From CAYMCQ01 sp964389025 (lineage in GTDB: Bacteria; Verrucomicrobiota; Verrucomicrobiia; Limisphaerales; CAYMCQ01): a stretch of 42,642 nucleotides of DNA. Numbering within the stretch: position 1 is the stretch's first letter; every line of letters starts with the position of its first letter. The notes under the pieces are model-generated. The model saw nothing but the letters and a program-made list of their open reading frames with translations. It ran no database searches and was not told the DNA's origin. The position numbers and the translations under genes are program-made. Below are positions 22,898 through 31,021 of this stretch, in pieces. The stretch is from assembly GCA_964389025.1 (NCBI GenBank), contig CAYMCQ010000029.1, positions 1 to 42,642 on the forward strand. Reading direction: 5' to 3'.

Positions 22898-24376
22898 ATG
22901 ATCAAACTCTCTCCTTCACGCGTGAAAATTGGAAAGTCGTCCGCTAAAAACGCCAACGGCAACGGCAAGGCCGCGCAAGATTTCAAAGTCCGCGACCTCT
23001 CGCTCGCCGAGTGGGGGCGCAAAACCATCGAAGTTTCCGAGCACGAAATGCCTGGCCTCATGGCCATTCGCAAAAAATACGGAACACAAAAGCCGCTCAA
23101 AGGCGTGCGCGTCACCGGCTCGTTGCACATGACCATCGAGACCGCGATCCTCATCGAGACGCTCGGCGAACTCGGCGCGAATGTTCGTTGGGCAAGCTGT
23201 AATATTTTTTCGACGCAAGACCACGCCGCCGCCGCGATTGCGAAAGCGGGCATTCCGGTTTTCGCGTGGAAAGGCGAGACGCTCGAAGAGTATTGGGATT
23301 GCACGCTCGACGCGCTCACGTTTCCAGGCAACAAAGGCCCGCAACACATCGTGGACGACGGCGGCGACGCCACCCTGCTCATCCACAAAGGCTACGAACT
23401 CGAGAACGGCAGCGATTGGGTCAACACCAAGAGCGCCAGCCACGAGGAGCAGGTCATCAAGGATTTGCTCAAGCGCGTCGCTAAGGAGCGCCCCGGTTTC
23501 TGGCACGCTGTCGTGAAAGATTGGAAAGGTGTTTCCGAAGAAACGACCACCGGCGTTCATCGTCTTTATCAAATGCTTGAGGCTGGAAAACTTCTCGTGC
23601 CCGCCATCAACGTCAACGACTCCGTCACCAAGTCCAAGTTCGACAACCTCTACGGCTGCCGCGAATCGCTCGCCGACGGCATCAAACGCGCGACCGACGT
23701 GATGGTGGCCGGAAAAGTCGCCGTCGTTTGCGGCTACGGCGACGTCGGCAAAGGCTGCTCACATTCATTGCGCGGGTTTGGCGCGCGCGTCATCGTGACG
23801 GAAATTGATCCCATCAACGCATTGCAAGCCGCGATGGAAGGTTTTCAGGTCACGACCCTCGAAGACACGCTCGGCGACGCGGACATCTACGTTACCACCA
23901 CCGGCAACTGCGACATCATCACGCTCGAACACATGGAGAAGATGAAAGACCAGGCCATCGTCTGCAACATCGGCCACTTCGACAACGAGATCCAGGTTGA
24001 CCGGCTCAACACCGCCAGGGGCGTGAAAAAACTCACCATCAAACCGCAGGTGGACAAATACACATTCGCCGGCGGCAACAGCATTTACATGCTCGCCGAA
24101 GGCCGTCTCGTGAACCTCGGCTGCGCCACCGGCCATCCGAGCTTCGTGATGTCCAACTCATTCACCAACCAATGCCTCGCGCAACTCGACCTCTGGAAAA
24201 ACAAAGACTCGAACAAAGTCGGCGTCTATCGTCTGCCCAAGAAACTCGACGAAGAAGTCGCGCGCCTGCACCTGGAAAAAATCGGCGTGAAACTGACCAA
24301 GCTCACCAAGAAACAGGCTGATTACATCGGCGTGCCGGTTGAAGGGCCTTACAAGCCGGAGCATTACCGGTATTGA
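22898..24376 (+). CDS. ahcY: Adenosylhomocysteinase
   Basis: Hydrolyses S-adenosylhomocysteine to adenosine and homocysteine, relieving product inhibition of methyltransferases. 492 residues from ATG 22898; a TTG at 22889 lies inside the repeat and is less likely. About 30 low-complexity basic residues precede the conserved core. SCNIFSTQDHAAAA (100-113) is the first signature, YGCRESLADGI follows, and GYGDVGKG (279-286) binds NAD. NIGHFDNEI and the strict C terminus YKPEHYRY are present. It follows metK and is probably regulated with it by the ArsR-methyltransferase protein. Pieces closely matching its last ~40 codons recur at 27945-28006 and 30338-30398. Confidence 0.98.
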   Translation: MIKLSPSRVKIGKSSAKNANGNGKAAQDFKVRDLSLAEWGRKTIEVSEHEMPGLMAIRKKYGTQKPLKGVRVTGSLHMTIETAILIETLGELGANVRWASCNIFSTQDHAAAAIAKAGIPVFAWKGETLEEYWDCTLDALTFPGNKGPQHIVDDGGDATLLIHKGYELENGSDWVNTKSASHEEQVIKDLLKRVAKERPGFWHAVVKDWKGVSEETTTGVHRLYQMLEAGKLLVPAINVNDSVTKSKFDNLYGCRESLADGIKRATDVMVAGKVAVVCGYGDVGKGCSHSLRGFGARVIVTEIDPINALQAAMEGFQVTTLEDTLGDADIYVTTTGNCDIITLEHMEKMKDQAIVCNIGHFDNEIQVDRLNTARGVKKLTIKPQVDKYTFAGGNSIYMLAEGRLVNLGCATGHPSFVMSNSFTNQCLAQLDLWKNKDSNKVGVYRLPKKLDEEVARLHLEKIGVKLTKLTKKQADYIGVPVEGPYKPEHYRY

Positions 24377-24378
24377 GC

Positions 24379-24440
24379 GGTAGGGATGCGTTGCTGCGCG
24401 TCCCCGAAATTTTTGGGTGGCGCAGCAGCGCCGCCCTGCC
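24379..24440. repeat. Hairpin repeat family 3 after ahcY, possible terminator
   Basis: GGTAGGGATGCGTTGCTGCG (24380-24399) can pair with GGCGCAGCAGCGCCGCCCTGCC (24419-24440) imperfectly, about 20 of 26 positions. A six-A run follows. It may end ahcY transcription. I see no gene between ahcY and gntP (24377-24523). Confidence 0.6.
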
Positions 24441-24523
24441 AAAAAAGGCGAGCGGGAAACGGATTTTGCATTTGCCGTCGTGCGCTCCTTCGGTAAGCTC
24501 GCGAGCAATCCTGAACGCACTAA

Positions 24524-25942
24524 ATGTTCGCGCTTGCTGACGCTTCCAATCTTTGGCCCTTCGCCATCCTCGGCATTTGTGTCGCCGCGATCATCGTGCT
24601 CATCACGAAGCTGCGTGTTCATGCATTTCTGGCGTTGGTCGGCGTCGCGATTCTCGCCGGTATTCTCGCGCCGCGCGGCACTCTGCCGGGTGAGCCGGAG
24701 AAAAGTCACTGGGTTCAGGCCGTGGAAGTGACGGCGTCCGAACTGGGCGTGGTGTGCGGAAAAATCGGCATCGTCATCGCGCTCGCTTCCATCATCGGCG
24801 TCTGCGTGATGGAAAGCGGCGCGGCGGACAAGGTCGTGCGGCGTTGCATCGCCGTGTTCGGCGAGCGTCGCGCCGGGCTTGCACTGGTGACGGGCGGATT
24901 CCTGCTGGGGCTGCCTATTTTCTTCGACACGTTTTTCATGCTGCTCATTCCGCTGGCGCGGGCGCTGCGGTTACGCACGGGCAAAGACTACACGCTCTTC
25001 GTGCTGGCGATTTGTTGCGCGGGCGCGGTGACGCATTCGCTCGTCGCGCCACATCCGGGGCCGCTCGCCATGGCCGAGACGTTGAAGGTGGACCTCGGCT
25101 GGTCGGTCATCGTGGGCGCGCTGGCGTCCATTCCGCCGGTGATGATTGGCTGGCAAGTGGCGAAGTGGTTGAACCGCCGCTGCGACGTGCCGTTGCGGGA
25201 AACGCCCGGTCTGCCGCTCGCCGAACTGCAAAGCATCACGAGCAAGCCCGAATGCGAACTGCCATCATTGGCCGCCTCCGTGCTGCCGGTGTTGCTGCCG
25301 ATCGTCCTGATTTCAACGGCTTCATTTCTCGCCGCGTTTGGCGGCAAAGCAATTCTTGGTTCAGTGTATGCCCTGATTGAATTCATCGGCAACCGGAACA
25401 TCGCGCTGCTGATCGGCGCGTTGCTGGCCATGACGCTCGTGGTGCGGCAGCGCAAGTTGTCGCACGCCAGTCTGGGGGCGCTGCTGGGCCCGGCACTGGA
25501 AACGGCAGGCGTCATCATCCTGATCACCAGCGCGGGCGGCGCATTCGGACTCATGCTCAAGCACGCGGGCGTGGGCGAGGCCATCCGCCACTTTGCGACG
25601 GGGCGCGACATCAATTTGATTCTGCTCGCGTGGGCGGTCGCGGTGCTGATGAAGTTCGCGCAAGGCTCGGCCACGGTTTCAATGCTCACGACGGCGGCGA
25701 TGATGGTGGGCATCACGCACGGCGCGGCTCTGCCGTATCATCCGATGTATCTTTTTCTGGCCATCGGCTTCGGCGCGCTGGGAATTTCGTGGATGAACGA
25801 TAGCGGCTTCTGGGTGATCAGCCGGCTCAGCGGAATGACGGAGCGCGAAACTCTGCGCACATGGACGGTGCTGGCTTTCGTCATGTCGTTCGCCGGGCTG
25901 CTTGAGACGTTGCTGCTGGCGAGCGTGCTGCCGCTCAAGTGA
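24524..25942 (+). CDS. GntP-family gluconate/organic-acid:proton symporter
   Basis: A 472-residue inner-membrane permease with about 12-13 hydrophobic segments. GntP-family marks are LRVHAFLALVGVAILAGIL near the N terminus, LLGLPIFFDTFFMLLIPLAR, VTHSLVAPHPGPLAMAETL, then IILITSAGGAFGLMLKHAGV and FGALGISWMNDSGFWVISRL near the C terminus. The family takes up gluconate, related sugar acids or glycerate with protons. No sugar-acid catabolic gene is adjacent, so the substrate cannot be named. It is preceded by a hairpin after ahcY and is convergent with the SDR gene across a family 2 repeat. The start ATG has no strong Shine-Dalgarno sequence. Confidence 0.92.
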   Translation: MFALADASNLWPFAILGICVAAIIVLITKLRVHAFLALVGVAILAGILAPRGTLPGEPEKSHWVQAVEVTASELGVVCGKIGIVIALASIIGVCVMESGAADKVVRRCIAVFGERRAGLALVTGGFLLGLPIFFDTFFMLLIPLARALRLRTGKDYTLFVLAICCAGAVTHSLVAPHPGPLAMAETLKVDLGWSVIVGALASIPPVMIGWQVAKWLNRRCDVPLRETPGLPLAELQSITSKPECELPSLAASVLPVLLPIVLISTASFLAAFGGKAILGSVYALIEFIGNRNIALLIGALLAMTLVVRQRKLSHASLGALLGPALETAGVIILITSAGGAFGLMLKHAGVGEAIRHFATGRDINLILLAWAVAVLMKFAQGSATVSMLTTAAMMVGITHGAALPYHPMYLFLAIGFGALGISWMNDSGFWVISRLSGMTERETLRTWTVLAFVMSFAGLLETLLLASVLPLK

Positions 25943-25974
25943 AGTTTCGAGTAAAGCGTCAGAAGGACCGCGAG

Positions 25975-26057
25975 GTTTTGGACTGCGCCAGTCCTCTGGC
26001 GCTCTCGATTGCCCGGCAAAAGATCCCAAAGCGCCAGAGGACTGGCGCACTCCAAGA
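25975..26057. repeat. Hairpin repeat family 2, copy 2, between convergent genes
   Basis: GGTTTTGGACTGCGCCAGTC and CTCTGGCGCT (25975-26004) face AGCGCCAGAGGACTGGCGCA (26030-26049) plus CTCCAAGA. It lies between the 3' ends of gntP and the SDR gene. Confidence 0.88.
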
Positions 26058-26080
26058 CGCTGGCGCGGCATCCAATGATT

Positions 26081-26791
26081 CTAACGCGGGCGCACGAGCA
26101 TCTCCTCGACGATAACGTTCGGCGGAAGGTTGATGCACAACATCACGCAGTCCGCCACATCTTCGGCACGCATCATCTTCGCGCGGGCGGCAGCATCGGG
26201 CGGTTGCGGGCGCTTGTTCAACAGCGGCGTGTCAATGTCGCCGGGAAAAATGCCGCAGGCGCGAATGCCGTTGGCGCGTTCCTCGGCGTTGATGCTTTGC
26301 GTCAGACCGGCCAGGCCGAACTTGCTCATCACGTAGCCCGGGCCCGCCTTGGGCGACGCCTGTTTGCCCGCGTCCGAAATGATGTTGATGATCGTGCCGC
26401 TCTTGCGCGCGCGCATTTGAGGCAGGAAAGCCTGCACACAGTAATACGCGCCGTTGAGATTGGTGGCGATCATCGCGTGGTAATCATCCAGCGATAAAAC
26501 GTCGAGCAATCGCCGTGTCGCATTCGTGCCGGCGGCATTCACGAGCAGTTCAACTTCGCCGGACTCGGAAAGGATGCACTTACTCATTGCTGCAACTGCC
26601 GCCGCATCGCCGACGTCGCAGACGTGGTGCGTGATGTGTGATGCGTTAGCGCCGGCGAGTCGGCTGGTTTCCTGAAGCGCCTCCGCGCGTCGTCCGACGA
26701 TGGCCACGCGCCAGCCTTCTTCCGCGAGTTTCAGCACGATTGCGCGTCCGACGCCGCTTCCGGCACCTGTGACAACAGATGTTTTATTCAT
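26081..26791 (-). CDS. SDR-family oxidoreductase
   Basis: 236 residues from ATG 26791, which overlaps the TGA of the Gfo/Idh gene (ATGA). A classical short-chain dehydrogenase: TGAGSGVG cofactor loop (8-15), NAAG (85-88), S139 and Y153-x3-K157 (GPGYVMSKFG) as the catalytic set, and a PGDIDTPLL stretch after strand 6. The Arg pair (VGRRAEALQ) after strand 2 suggests NADP(H). The substrate is unknown; pairing with a Gfo/Idh/MocA oxidoreductase suggests a sugar or polyol. The frame is open a further 30 bp (MGGGERRKSF), a less likely start because it would lie deep in the neighbour. Confidence 0.9.
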   Translation of the reverse strand: MNKTSVVTGAGSGVGRAIVLKLAEEGWRVAIVGRRAEALQETSRLAGANASHITHHVCDVGDAAAVAAMSKCILSESGEVELLVNAAGTNATRRLLDVLSLDDYHAMIATNLNGAYYCVQAFLPQMRARKSGTIINIISDAGKQASPKAGPGYVMSKFGLAGLTQSINAEERANGIRACGIFPGDIDTPLLNKRPQPPDAAARAKMMRAEDVADCVMLCINLPPNVIVEEMLVRPR

Positions 26792-27888
26792 AAATGATTT
26801 GCGTCGTTCACCTCCACCCACGCTCGCGCCTCCGCCGATTTCACAGCGGCATCCATCACCGCTTGCGCGCGCGCGCCGTCGTGAAAATCAGGAACGCACG
26901 GGCGCTCGTTGCGGATCGCGTCCACAAACTCCCAGGCCTGATCGTAACGAAACGTCACGAGCGGATCACCTTGGTTCACGTCACGAGGCGAGCCGGGTGA
27001 TTTCCAAAACTCGCGCGGAATCTCGATGGTTTCCAATCCCGGTCCGCCGACTTTGCCAATCTGGAGCTTGTTCCATTCGCCCGTGATGAAAACGAACGAG
27101 CGCTCGCTGCCGTTGATCTCCACGTAATCGAGACTGCGCCAGCTTTCATTGCGGCCGCTCGCGAGCTTGCTGCTTTCCAGCACGCCCGTCGCGCCATTTT
27201 GGAAGTCCGCGAGGATCGCCGCCCAATCGTCGAGATCATTCGGCTGGCCGCCGCGCACGGGATGCCATTGCTTCAAGTTCGCTACGAGCCGTTTCATCGG
27301 GCCGACGAGCAGCTGCGCGAAGTCAATACGGTGGCTGAGCATATCGCCGAGTTCGCCAGTGCCGGCGAGTTTTTTGACCTGCCGCCAGCCGAGATTGCGC
27401 GTGCCCCAGTCCTGCAACCGGCAGGAACGGAAGTGATACGGCTGGCCCAAATCACCGCGCTTCGTCAAATGTGCCAGGTATCGCATTGCAGGCACGAAAC
27501 GGTAGGTGAACGCGGTCATGTGGCGCACGCCGGCGCGTTCAGCGGCATCAGCCATGGCCTTTGCATCGGCATGATTCAACGCCAGCGGCTTCTCGCACAA
27601 AACGTGTTTGCCGTGCGCGATGGCGTCCAGCGCAATGGGCGCATGAGTGAAGTTCGGAGTGGCAATGATGACGGCGTGAACGTCCTCGCGCTTCACGATG
27701 TCTTCGTGCCGTGTGGACGTGATGGCAACGCCGGTTTGTTGACGCGCACGTTCGAGCGAGGCGGCATCTGAGTCGCAGAGCGCCACGACCTTCACGTCCT
27801 GGCACAAGGCGAGACCGGGCAGATGATTTTGCAACGCAACACTGCCGCAGCCGATAATGGCTACATTTATGACGCTCGGTGACCGCAT
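26788..27888 (-). CDS. Gfo/Idh/MocA-family oxidoreductase
   Basis: 366 residues from ATG 27888 (MRSPSVINVAIIGCGSVALQ); the ATG at 27912 adds eight residues of doubtful value. The N-terminal Rossmann domain has GCGSVA, then VVALCDSDAASLERA, the ATPNFTHAPIAL strand and the EKP motif (LCEKPLALN) that holds the catalytic Lys. The C-terminal alpha/beta domain has GELGDMLSHRIDFAQ, where the His may act in catalysis, and DDWAAILADFQNGATG. It probably oxidises or reduces a sugar or inositol derivative with NAD(P). It is translationally coupled to the SDR gene. Directly upstream on the opposite strand lies an ahcY tail fragment. Confidence 0.92.
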   Translation of the reverse strand: MRSPSVINVAIIGCGSVALQNHLPGLALCQDVKVVALCDSDAASLERARQQTGVAITSTRHEDIVKREDVHAVIIATPNFTHAPIALDAIAHGKHVLCEKPLALNHADAKAMADAAERAGVRHMTAFTYRFVPAMRYLAHLTKRGDLGQPYHFRSCRLQDWGTRNLGWRQVKKLAGTGELGDMLSHRIDFAQLLVGPMKRLVANLKQWHPVRGGQPNDLDDWAAILADFQNGATGVLESSKLASGRNESWRSLDYVEINGSERSFVFITGEWNKLQIGKVGGPGLETIEIPREFWKSPGSPRDVNQGDPLVTFRYDQAWEFVDAIRNERPCVPDFHDGARAQAVMDAAVKSAEARAWVEVNDANHL

Positions 27889-27944
27889 GGCGAGACGAGT
27901 ATGGCGTGGCACTGCGCGGAGGCAAGCATCCCGGCTTGGCCGCC

Positions 27945-28006
27945 CGCCTGCACCTCGAATGCATCGGCGTGAAACTGACCAAACTGACCAAACTGACCGA
28001 GCTTAC
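27945..28006 (+). pseudogene. Fragment of an ahcY 3' region (piece A)
   Basis: The plus strand encodes AARLHLECIGVKLTKLT, then KLTELT, against VARLHLEKIGVKLTKLT in the ahcY of this window. Over 27945-27989 the DNA matches ahcY 24263-24307 at 39 of 45 positions. Similarity ends at CCGAGCTTAC (27997-28006), a 10-mer repeated exactly at the beginning of piece B (30338-30347). There is no start codon or upstream ahcY sequence: this is a remnant, not a gene. Confidence 0.75.
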
Positions 28007-28041
28007 TTGCCACTCCACTTTTCACCCTGTAACTTTCCGGC

Positions 28042-28122
28042 ATGAGCACAGTTCAAGACATTGAAGCTGCTATTACTCGATTGCCACGCGCCGAAGTCGA
28101 AAAAGTGCGCCAGCTAAAATAA
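28042..28122 (+). CDS. Short ORF resembling the N terminus of a small antitoxin, probably truncated
   Basis: A 26-codon frame, MSTVQDIEAAITRLPRAEVE then KVRQLK, closed by TAA three bases before the lipoprotein ATG. The pattern DIEAAIxxLPxxEVxxVR is that of the first helix of small antitoxin-like proteins coded ahead of PIN- or RelE-type toxins. No toxin gene follows, so this looks like the stump of a lost toxin-antitoxin pair, or alternatively a leader ORF of the lipoprotein gene. It lies inside the segment bounded by the ahcY pieces. Confidence 0.4.
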   Translation: MSTVQDIEAAITRLPRAEVEKVRQLK

Positions 28123-28125
28123 TTT

Positions 28126-28572
28126 ATGGCTGGCAAATCTTTGATTATTTCTGTCGCCGGAATTCTCGTTCTGTTCGCTTGCGGTTGTTCGAGTTTTAAT
28201 CGGGAGTGGAGGAAGGCGGCGCAAACAGCCGTCGCTCCCGATTCGATGGAAGGACGCTGGCAAGGACGCTGGTTGAGCGACGCCAATGGGCACAATGGAA
28301 AATTGCGCTGCATCGTGTCGCGGCGGGAAGATGGCGAAACAGCGGCGCGGTTTCGCGCGACTTACAAGAAGGTGCTGAATTTCAGTTACACCGTGCGGCT
28401 GAAGGCAGAACTTCAGGGTAGCGTATGGCATTTCCGCGGCGAAGAAGACCTCGGCAAACTGGCAGGCGGCGTTTATCACTATGAAGGAACTGCAACGCTA
28501 ACGAATTTTCATTCCACCTACCGCTCGAAATACGACCACGGAGTTTTTGAGATGAAGCGGCCCGTGCGTTGA
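28126..28572 (+). CDS. Small predicted lipoprotein of unknown function
   Basis: 148 residues with a signal peptide ending in LVLFACGCSS. LFA-C fits a lipobox, giving Cys19 as the lipidated residue, with Cys21 as an alternative. The mature part starts NREWRKAAQTAV and includes MEGRWQGRWLSDANGHNGKL, ATYKKVLNFSYTVRL and YHYEGTATLTN. It looks like a small beta-rich domain in which alternate strands end in FRGEEDLG or KYDHGVFEM. No enzymatic motif is seen. Start ATG 28126 follows the short antitoxin-like ORF by 3 bp. The TPR gene downstream is 87 bp away on the same strand, and both may be exported together. Confidence 0.8.
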   Translation: MAGKSLIISVAGILVLFACGCSSFNREWRKAAQTAVAPDSMEGRWQGRWLSDANGHNGKLRCIVSRREDGETAARFRATYKKVLNFSYTVRLKAELQGSVWHFRGEEDLGKLAGGVYHYEGTATLTNFHSTYRSKYDHGVFEMKRPVR

Positions 28573-28659
28573 GACAGCGCACGCTATAGCTTTCAAAGTT
28601 CTGTAGACAGCGTTTCGTCCTGCCATATTATTCGCTCTGAACTCAACCCAAGGAATGTC

Positions 28660-30327
28660 ATGAAGACGAAGTCTTGTTTCCGAATCATCGGTGTCTGTGC
28701 CATTGCGTTTTCCGCCTGCTCGCAAATTATTTCCATCGCCCGCGCCGAATCGCCCGCGAAATCCGCCCCGCTCTTTGATGGCTTGGGCAGTCATCATCAT
28801 CCCATCACCACGGCATCGCCGAAGGCGCAGCGGTATTTCGATCAGGGGTTGACGCTTTGTTTCGCGTTCAATCACACCGAAGCCATCCGCTCGTTTCGCG
28901 GCGCGCTCAAGCATGACCCGGATTGCGCGATGGCGTTTTGGGGGATCGCCTACGCCAGCGGGCCGCACGTGAATCGCCCGATGGACGAGGACGACAACGC
29001 CCGCGCCTGGGATGCGTTGCAAAGGGCGTTCGCGCTGAAGCCCAAAGCCAGCGCGAAGGAGCAGGCTTACATTGAAGCAATGGCGAAACGGTATCAGGCC
29101 GAGTTCGCGAAAGACCGTTCCGCGCTGGACAAGGCTTATGCCGCCGCGATGCGCGAAGTAACGAAACAATTTCCCGATGATCTCGACGCGCACACGATTT
29201 TTTCCGAGGCGCTCATGGACACGATGCCGTGGGATTACTGGCTTAAGGATCGTTCGCCCAAACCGGAGACGGAGGAGGCCTTCGCGGCGTTGCGCTATGT
29301 CATCAAGCGCAATCCGAATCATCCGGGCGCGAATCATTTCTACATCCACGCGGTTGAAGCCGGGCCGCATCCGGAACTGGGACTGTCATCAGCGGATCGG
29401 CTCGGTGGATTTGCGCCGCAAGCGGGGCATCTCGTCCACATGCCTGCGCACATCTACATGCGCGTCGGCCAGTATCGCGACGCGGAAATCGCCAACCAAC
29501 TCGCCGCAAAGGCAGACCGCGCCTACATCCGGCATTGCGCGGCGCAGGGTTTTTACCCGGGCGCGTATTATCCGCACAACGAACATTTCCTCTGGTATGC
29601 CCGGTTGTTCCAAGGCGACAGCGCTGGCGCATTGACGTCGGCGAACAAAACGGCGGAAGTGGCGATCGAGAATTATTGCGGACCGAAGAAGGCGGTCGAA
29701 GGTCCGCGCCTGCGCCATCTGCCGTGGTTGACGCTCGCGCGGTTCGGGCGCTGGGATGAAGTATTGAAAGTTTCGCAGCCGCCTGCGACGAATGATTTCC
29801 TGATTGATCGCGCCATGTGGCATTTCTCGCGCGGGCTGGCATTCGCGGCGAAGTCGCAAGCCGGTCAGGCAGCAGTCGAATATGCGGAAATGGTGAGGCT
29901 GATTGATTCCGAAGACGCGAAGAAACTGAACCATCCGGCGTTCCCGGCAACGGATACGATGGCGGTGGCAAAGCATTGGCTCGCGGGAAAAGTTGCGGAG
30001 GCCAAGGGCGACAGCGCAGCAGCGGTCGAGAGTTTGCGGAAGGCGGTCGCGGCGGAGGATGCGTTGCCATACATGGAGCCGGCGTTCTGGCCGATTCCAG
30101 TCCGCCCGACACTGGGAGCGGCCTTGCTCAAAGCCGGAAAGCCCGCCGAGGCAGAGCAGGTCTTTCGCGAAGATGTGCAGCGATGGCCACGCAACGGCTG
30201 GGGACTGTTCGGGTTGGAACAAAGCCTGCGCGCGCAAGGGAAAATGGATTCCGCGGACATTGTGGAGCAGGGGTTTGCCGAAGCGTGGAAACGTGCGGAC
30301 GTAAAACTAAAACTCGCGTGGTATTGA
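28660..30327 (+). CDS. Exported TPR-repeat protein
   Basis: 555 residues with a signal peptide (CAIAFSACSQIISIARA; likely cut near residue 30). The mature protein begins with GSHHHPITT and is built of helical repeats: YFDQGLTLCFAFNHTEAIRS, FRGALKHDPDCAMAFWGIAY, then ALRYVIKRNPNHPGANHFYI and further units to the end (GAALLKAGKPAEAEQVFRED). The His-rich start, HFYIHAVEAG and HMPAHIYMRVG recur in a family of large TPR proteins in Verrucomicrobiota, Acidobacteria and Planctomycetota; their biochemical role is unknown to me. TPR arrays usually mediate protein interaction. The start ATG is well placed. The second ahcY fragment begins 10 bases after its stop. Confidence 0.88.
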   Translation: MKTKSCFRIIGVCAIAFSACSQIISIARAESPAKSAPLFDGLGSHHHPITTASPKAQRYFDQGLTLCFAFNHTEAIRSFRGALKHDPDCAMAFWGIAYASGPHVNRPMDEDDNARAWDALQRAFALKPKASAKEQAYIEAMAKRYQAEFAKDRSALDKAYAAAMREVTKQFPDDLDAHTIFSEALMDTMPWDYWLKDRSPKPETEEAFAALRYVIKRNPNHPGANHFYIHAVEAGPHPELGLSSADRLGGFAPQAGHLVHMPAHIYMRVGQYRDAEIANQLAAKADRAYIRHCAAQGFYPGAYYPHNEHFLWYARLFQGDSAGALTSANKTAEVAIENYCGPKKAVEGPRLRHLPWLTLARFGRWDEVLKVSQPPATNDFLIDRAMWHFSRGLAFAAKSQAGQAAVEYAEMVRLIDSEDAKKLNHPAFPATDTMAVAKHWLAGKVAEAKGDSAAAVESLRKAVAAEDALPYMEPAFWPIPVRPTLGAALLKAGKPAEAEQVFREDVQRWPRNGWGLFGLEQSLRAQGKMDSADIVEQGFAEAWKRADVKLKLAWY

Positions 30328-30337
30328 AACTGGCGGG

Positions 30338-30398
30338 CCGAGCTTACCCCGATGTGCCGCCCGAAGGCCGTTACAAGCCGGAGCATTATCGGTATTGA
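30338..30398 (+). pseudogene. Fragment of an ahcY 3' end (piece B)
   Basis: Encodes YPDVPPEGRYKPEHYRY then TGA, against YIGVPVEGPYKPEHYRY in ahcY. The last 45 bases (30354-30398) match ahcY 24332-24376 at 39 positions. The fragment opens with CCGAGCTTAC, identical to the end of piece A. Joined at that word, pieces A and B give an ahcY tail of the expected length, one nucleotide short. Confidence 0.8.
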
Positions 30399-30401
30399 AA
30401 T

Positions 30402-30430
30402 ACCTTCTCCGCCTCGACCGGGGAGAAGGT
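30402..30430. repeat. Short perfect inverted repeat
   Basis: ACCTTCTCC (30402-30410) and GGAGAAGGT (30422-30430), 9 of 9 paired around an 11-nt loop. It lacks a T-run but stands just before the true terminator, adding to the stop signal. Confidence 0.7.
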
Positions 30431-30456
30431 CAGGATGAGGTGTCGAAAACTTTCAC

Positions 30457-30486
30457 AAGCGCGTCAGCGATGGCGCGCTTTTTTTT
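30457..30486 (+). terminator. Rho-independent terminator
   Basis: The stem AAGCGCG (30457-30463) and CGCGCTT (30474-30480) surrounds a 10-nt loop that can extend the pairing, followed by eight Ts (30479-30486). It ends the lipoprotein/TPR unit. It is the clearest intrinsic terminator in the window. Confidence 0.8.
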
Positions 30487-30489
30487 AAC

Positions 30490-31021
30490 GCAAACCCGCC
30501 AAAGTTGCCCTCACCGCTGTCATGCGCAAACTCATCGTCCTGATGAACCACATCCTTAAAAATCCCACCTTTGAACTCCAAAACTAAATACCGTTGCTCC
30601 CCGGTCGAGGCGGAGAGGGTGAAGGGTTCGCGTGGTTTGCGTTTTTCGCGGTTCTACTTTGCGTCTCCGCGCCTTGGCGGCTTTGCGTTAAACGGAACCA
30701 GCGTTCATCAGCGCCAATCAGCGGTAAAAGTTTTTGCGTTCCATGCGTTCTATTGCGGCAAATCCTTTCGCATAATTGGCGCGGTTCGCGGTTTCCTTTG
30801 CGTTGAAATGATTCGACTGCTCGGCCCGCGCACGTTGTCCGCGTGATGTCCGCCTGCAAGCTGGACTCACGAACCGGTTTTTAATCGAATGTCGTGGCGC
30901 GTTCGATTGGAAGTGTTGCCTGAGTGGAAAACATTTTTCCCCGGCGGTGAACTTTGGCTTGTTTCGGGCCGCGATCTTGATACAAACAATGTAACCGTCC
31001 CCGATGATGAACTCGCGTTCC
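30490..31021. other. Intergenic region without a supported gene
   Basis: About 530 bp. Short frames exist on both strands, but they follow iterated words of the type TTTGCGTCTCCGCGCC and TTGGCGGCTTTGCG (30655-30690). These are degenerate non-coding repeats common in this group. I see no RNA gene and no confident promoter; the promoter of the Ig-domain gene should be in the last 150 bp. Confidence 0.6.

Noticed and set aside
30571..30859. Two ~91-codon frames in the spacer before the Ig-domain gene
   Set aside because: They overlap on opposite strands, follow degenerate non-coding repeat words and have no start context or family similarity.
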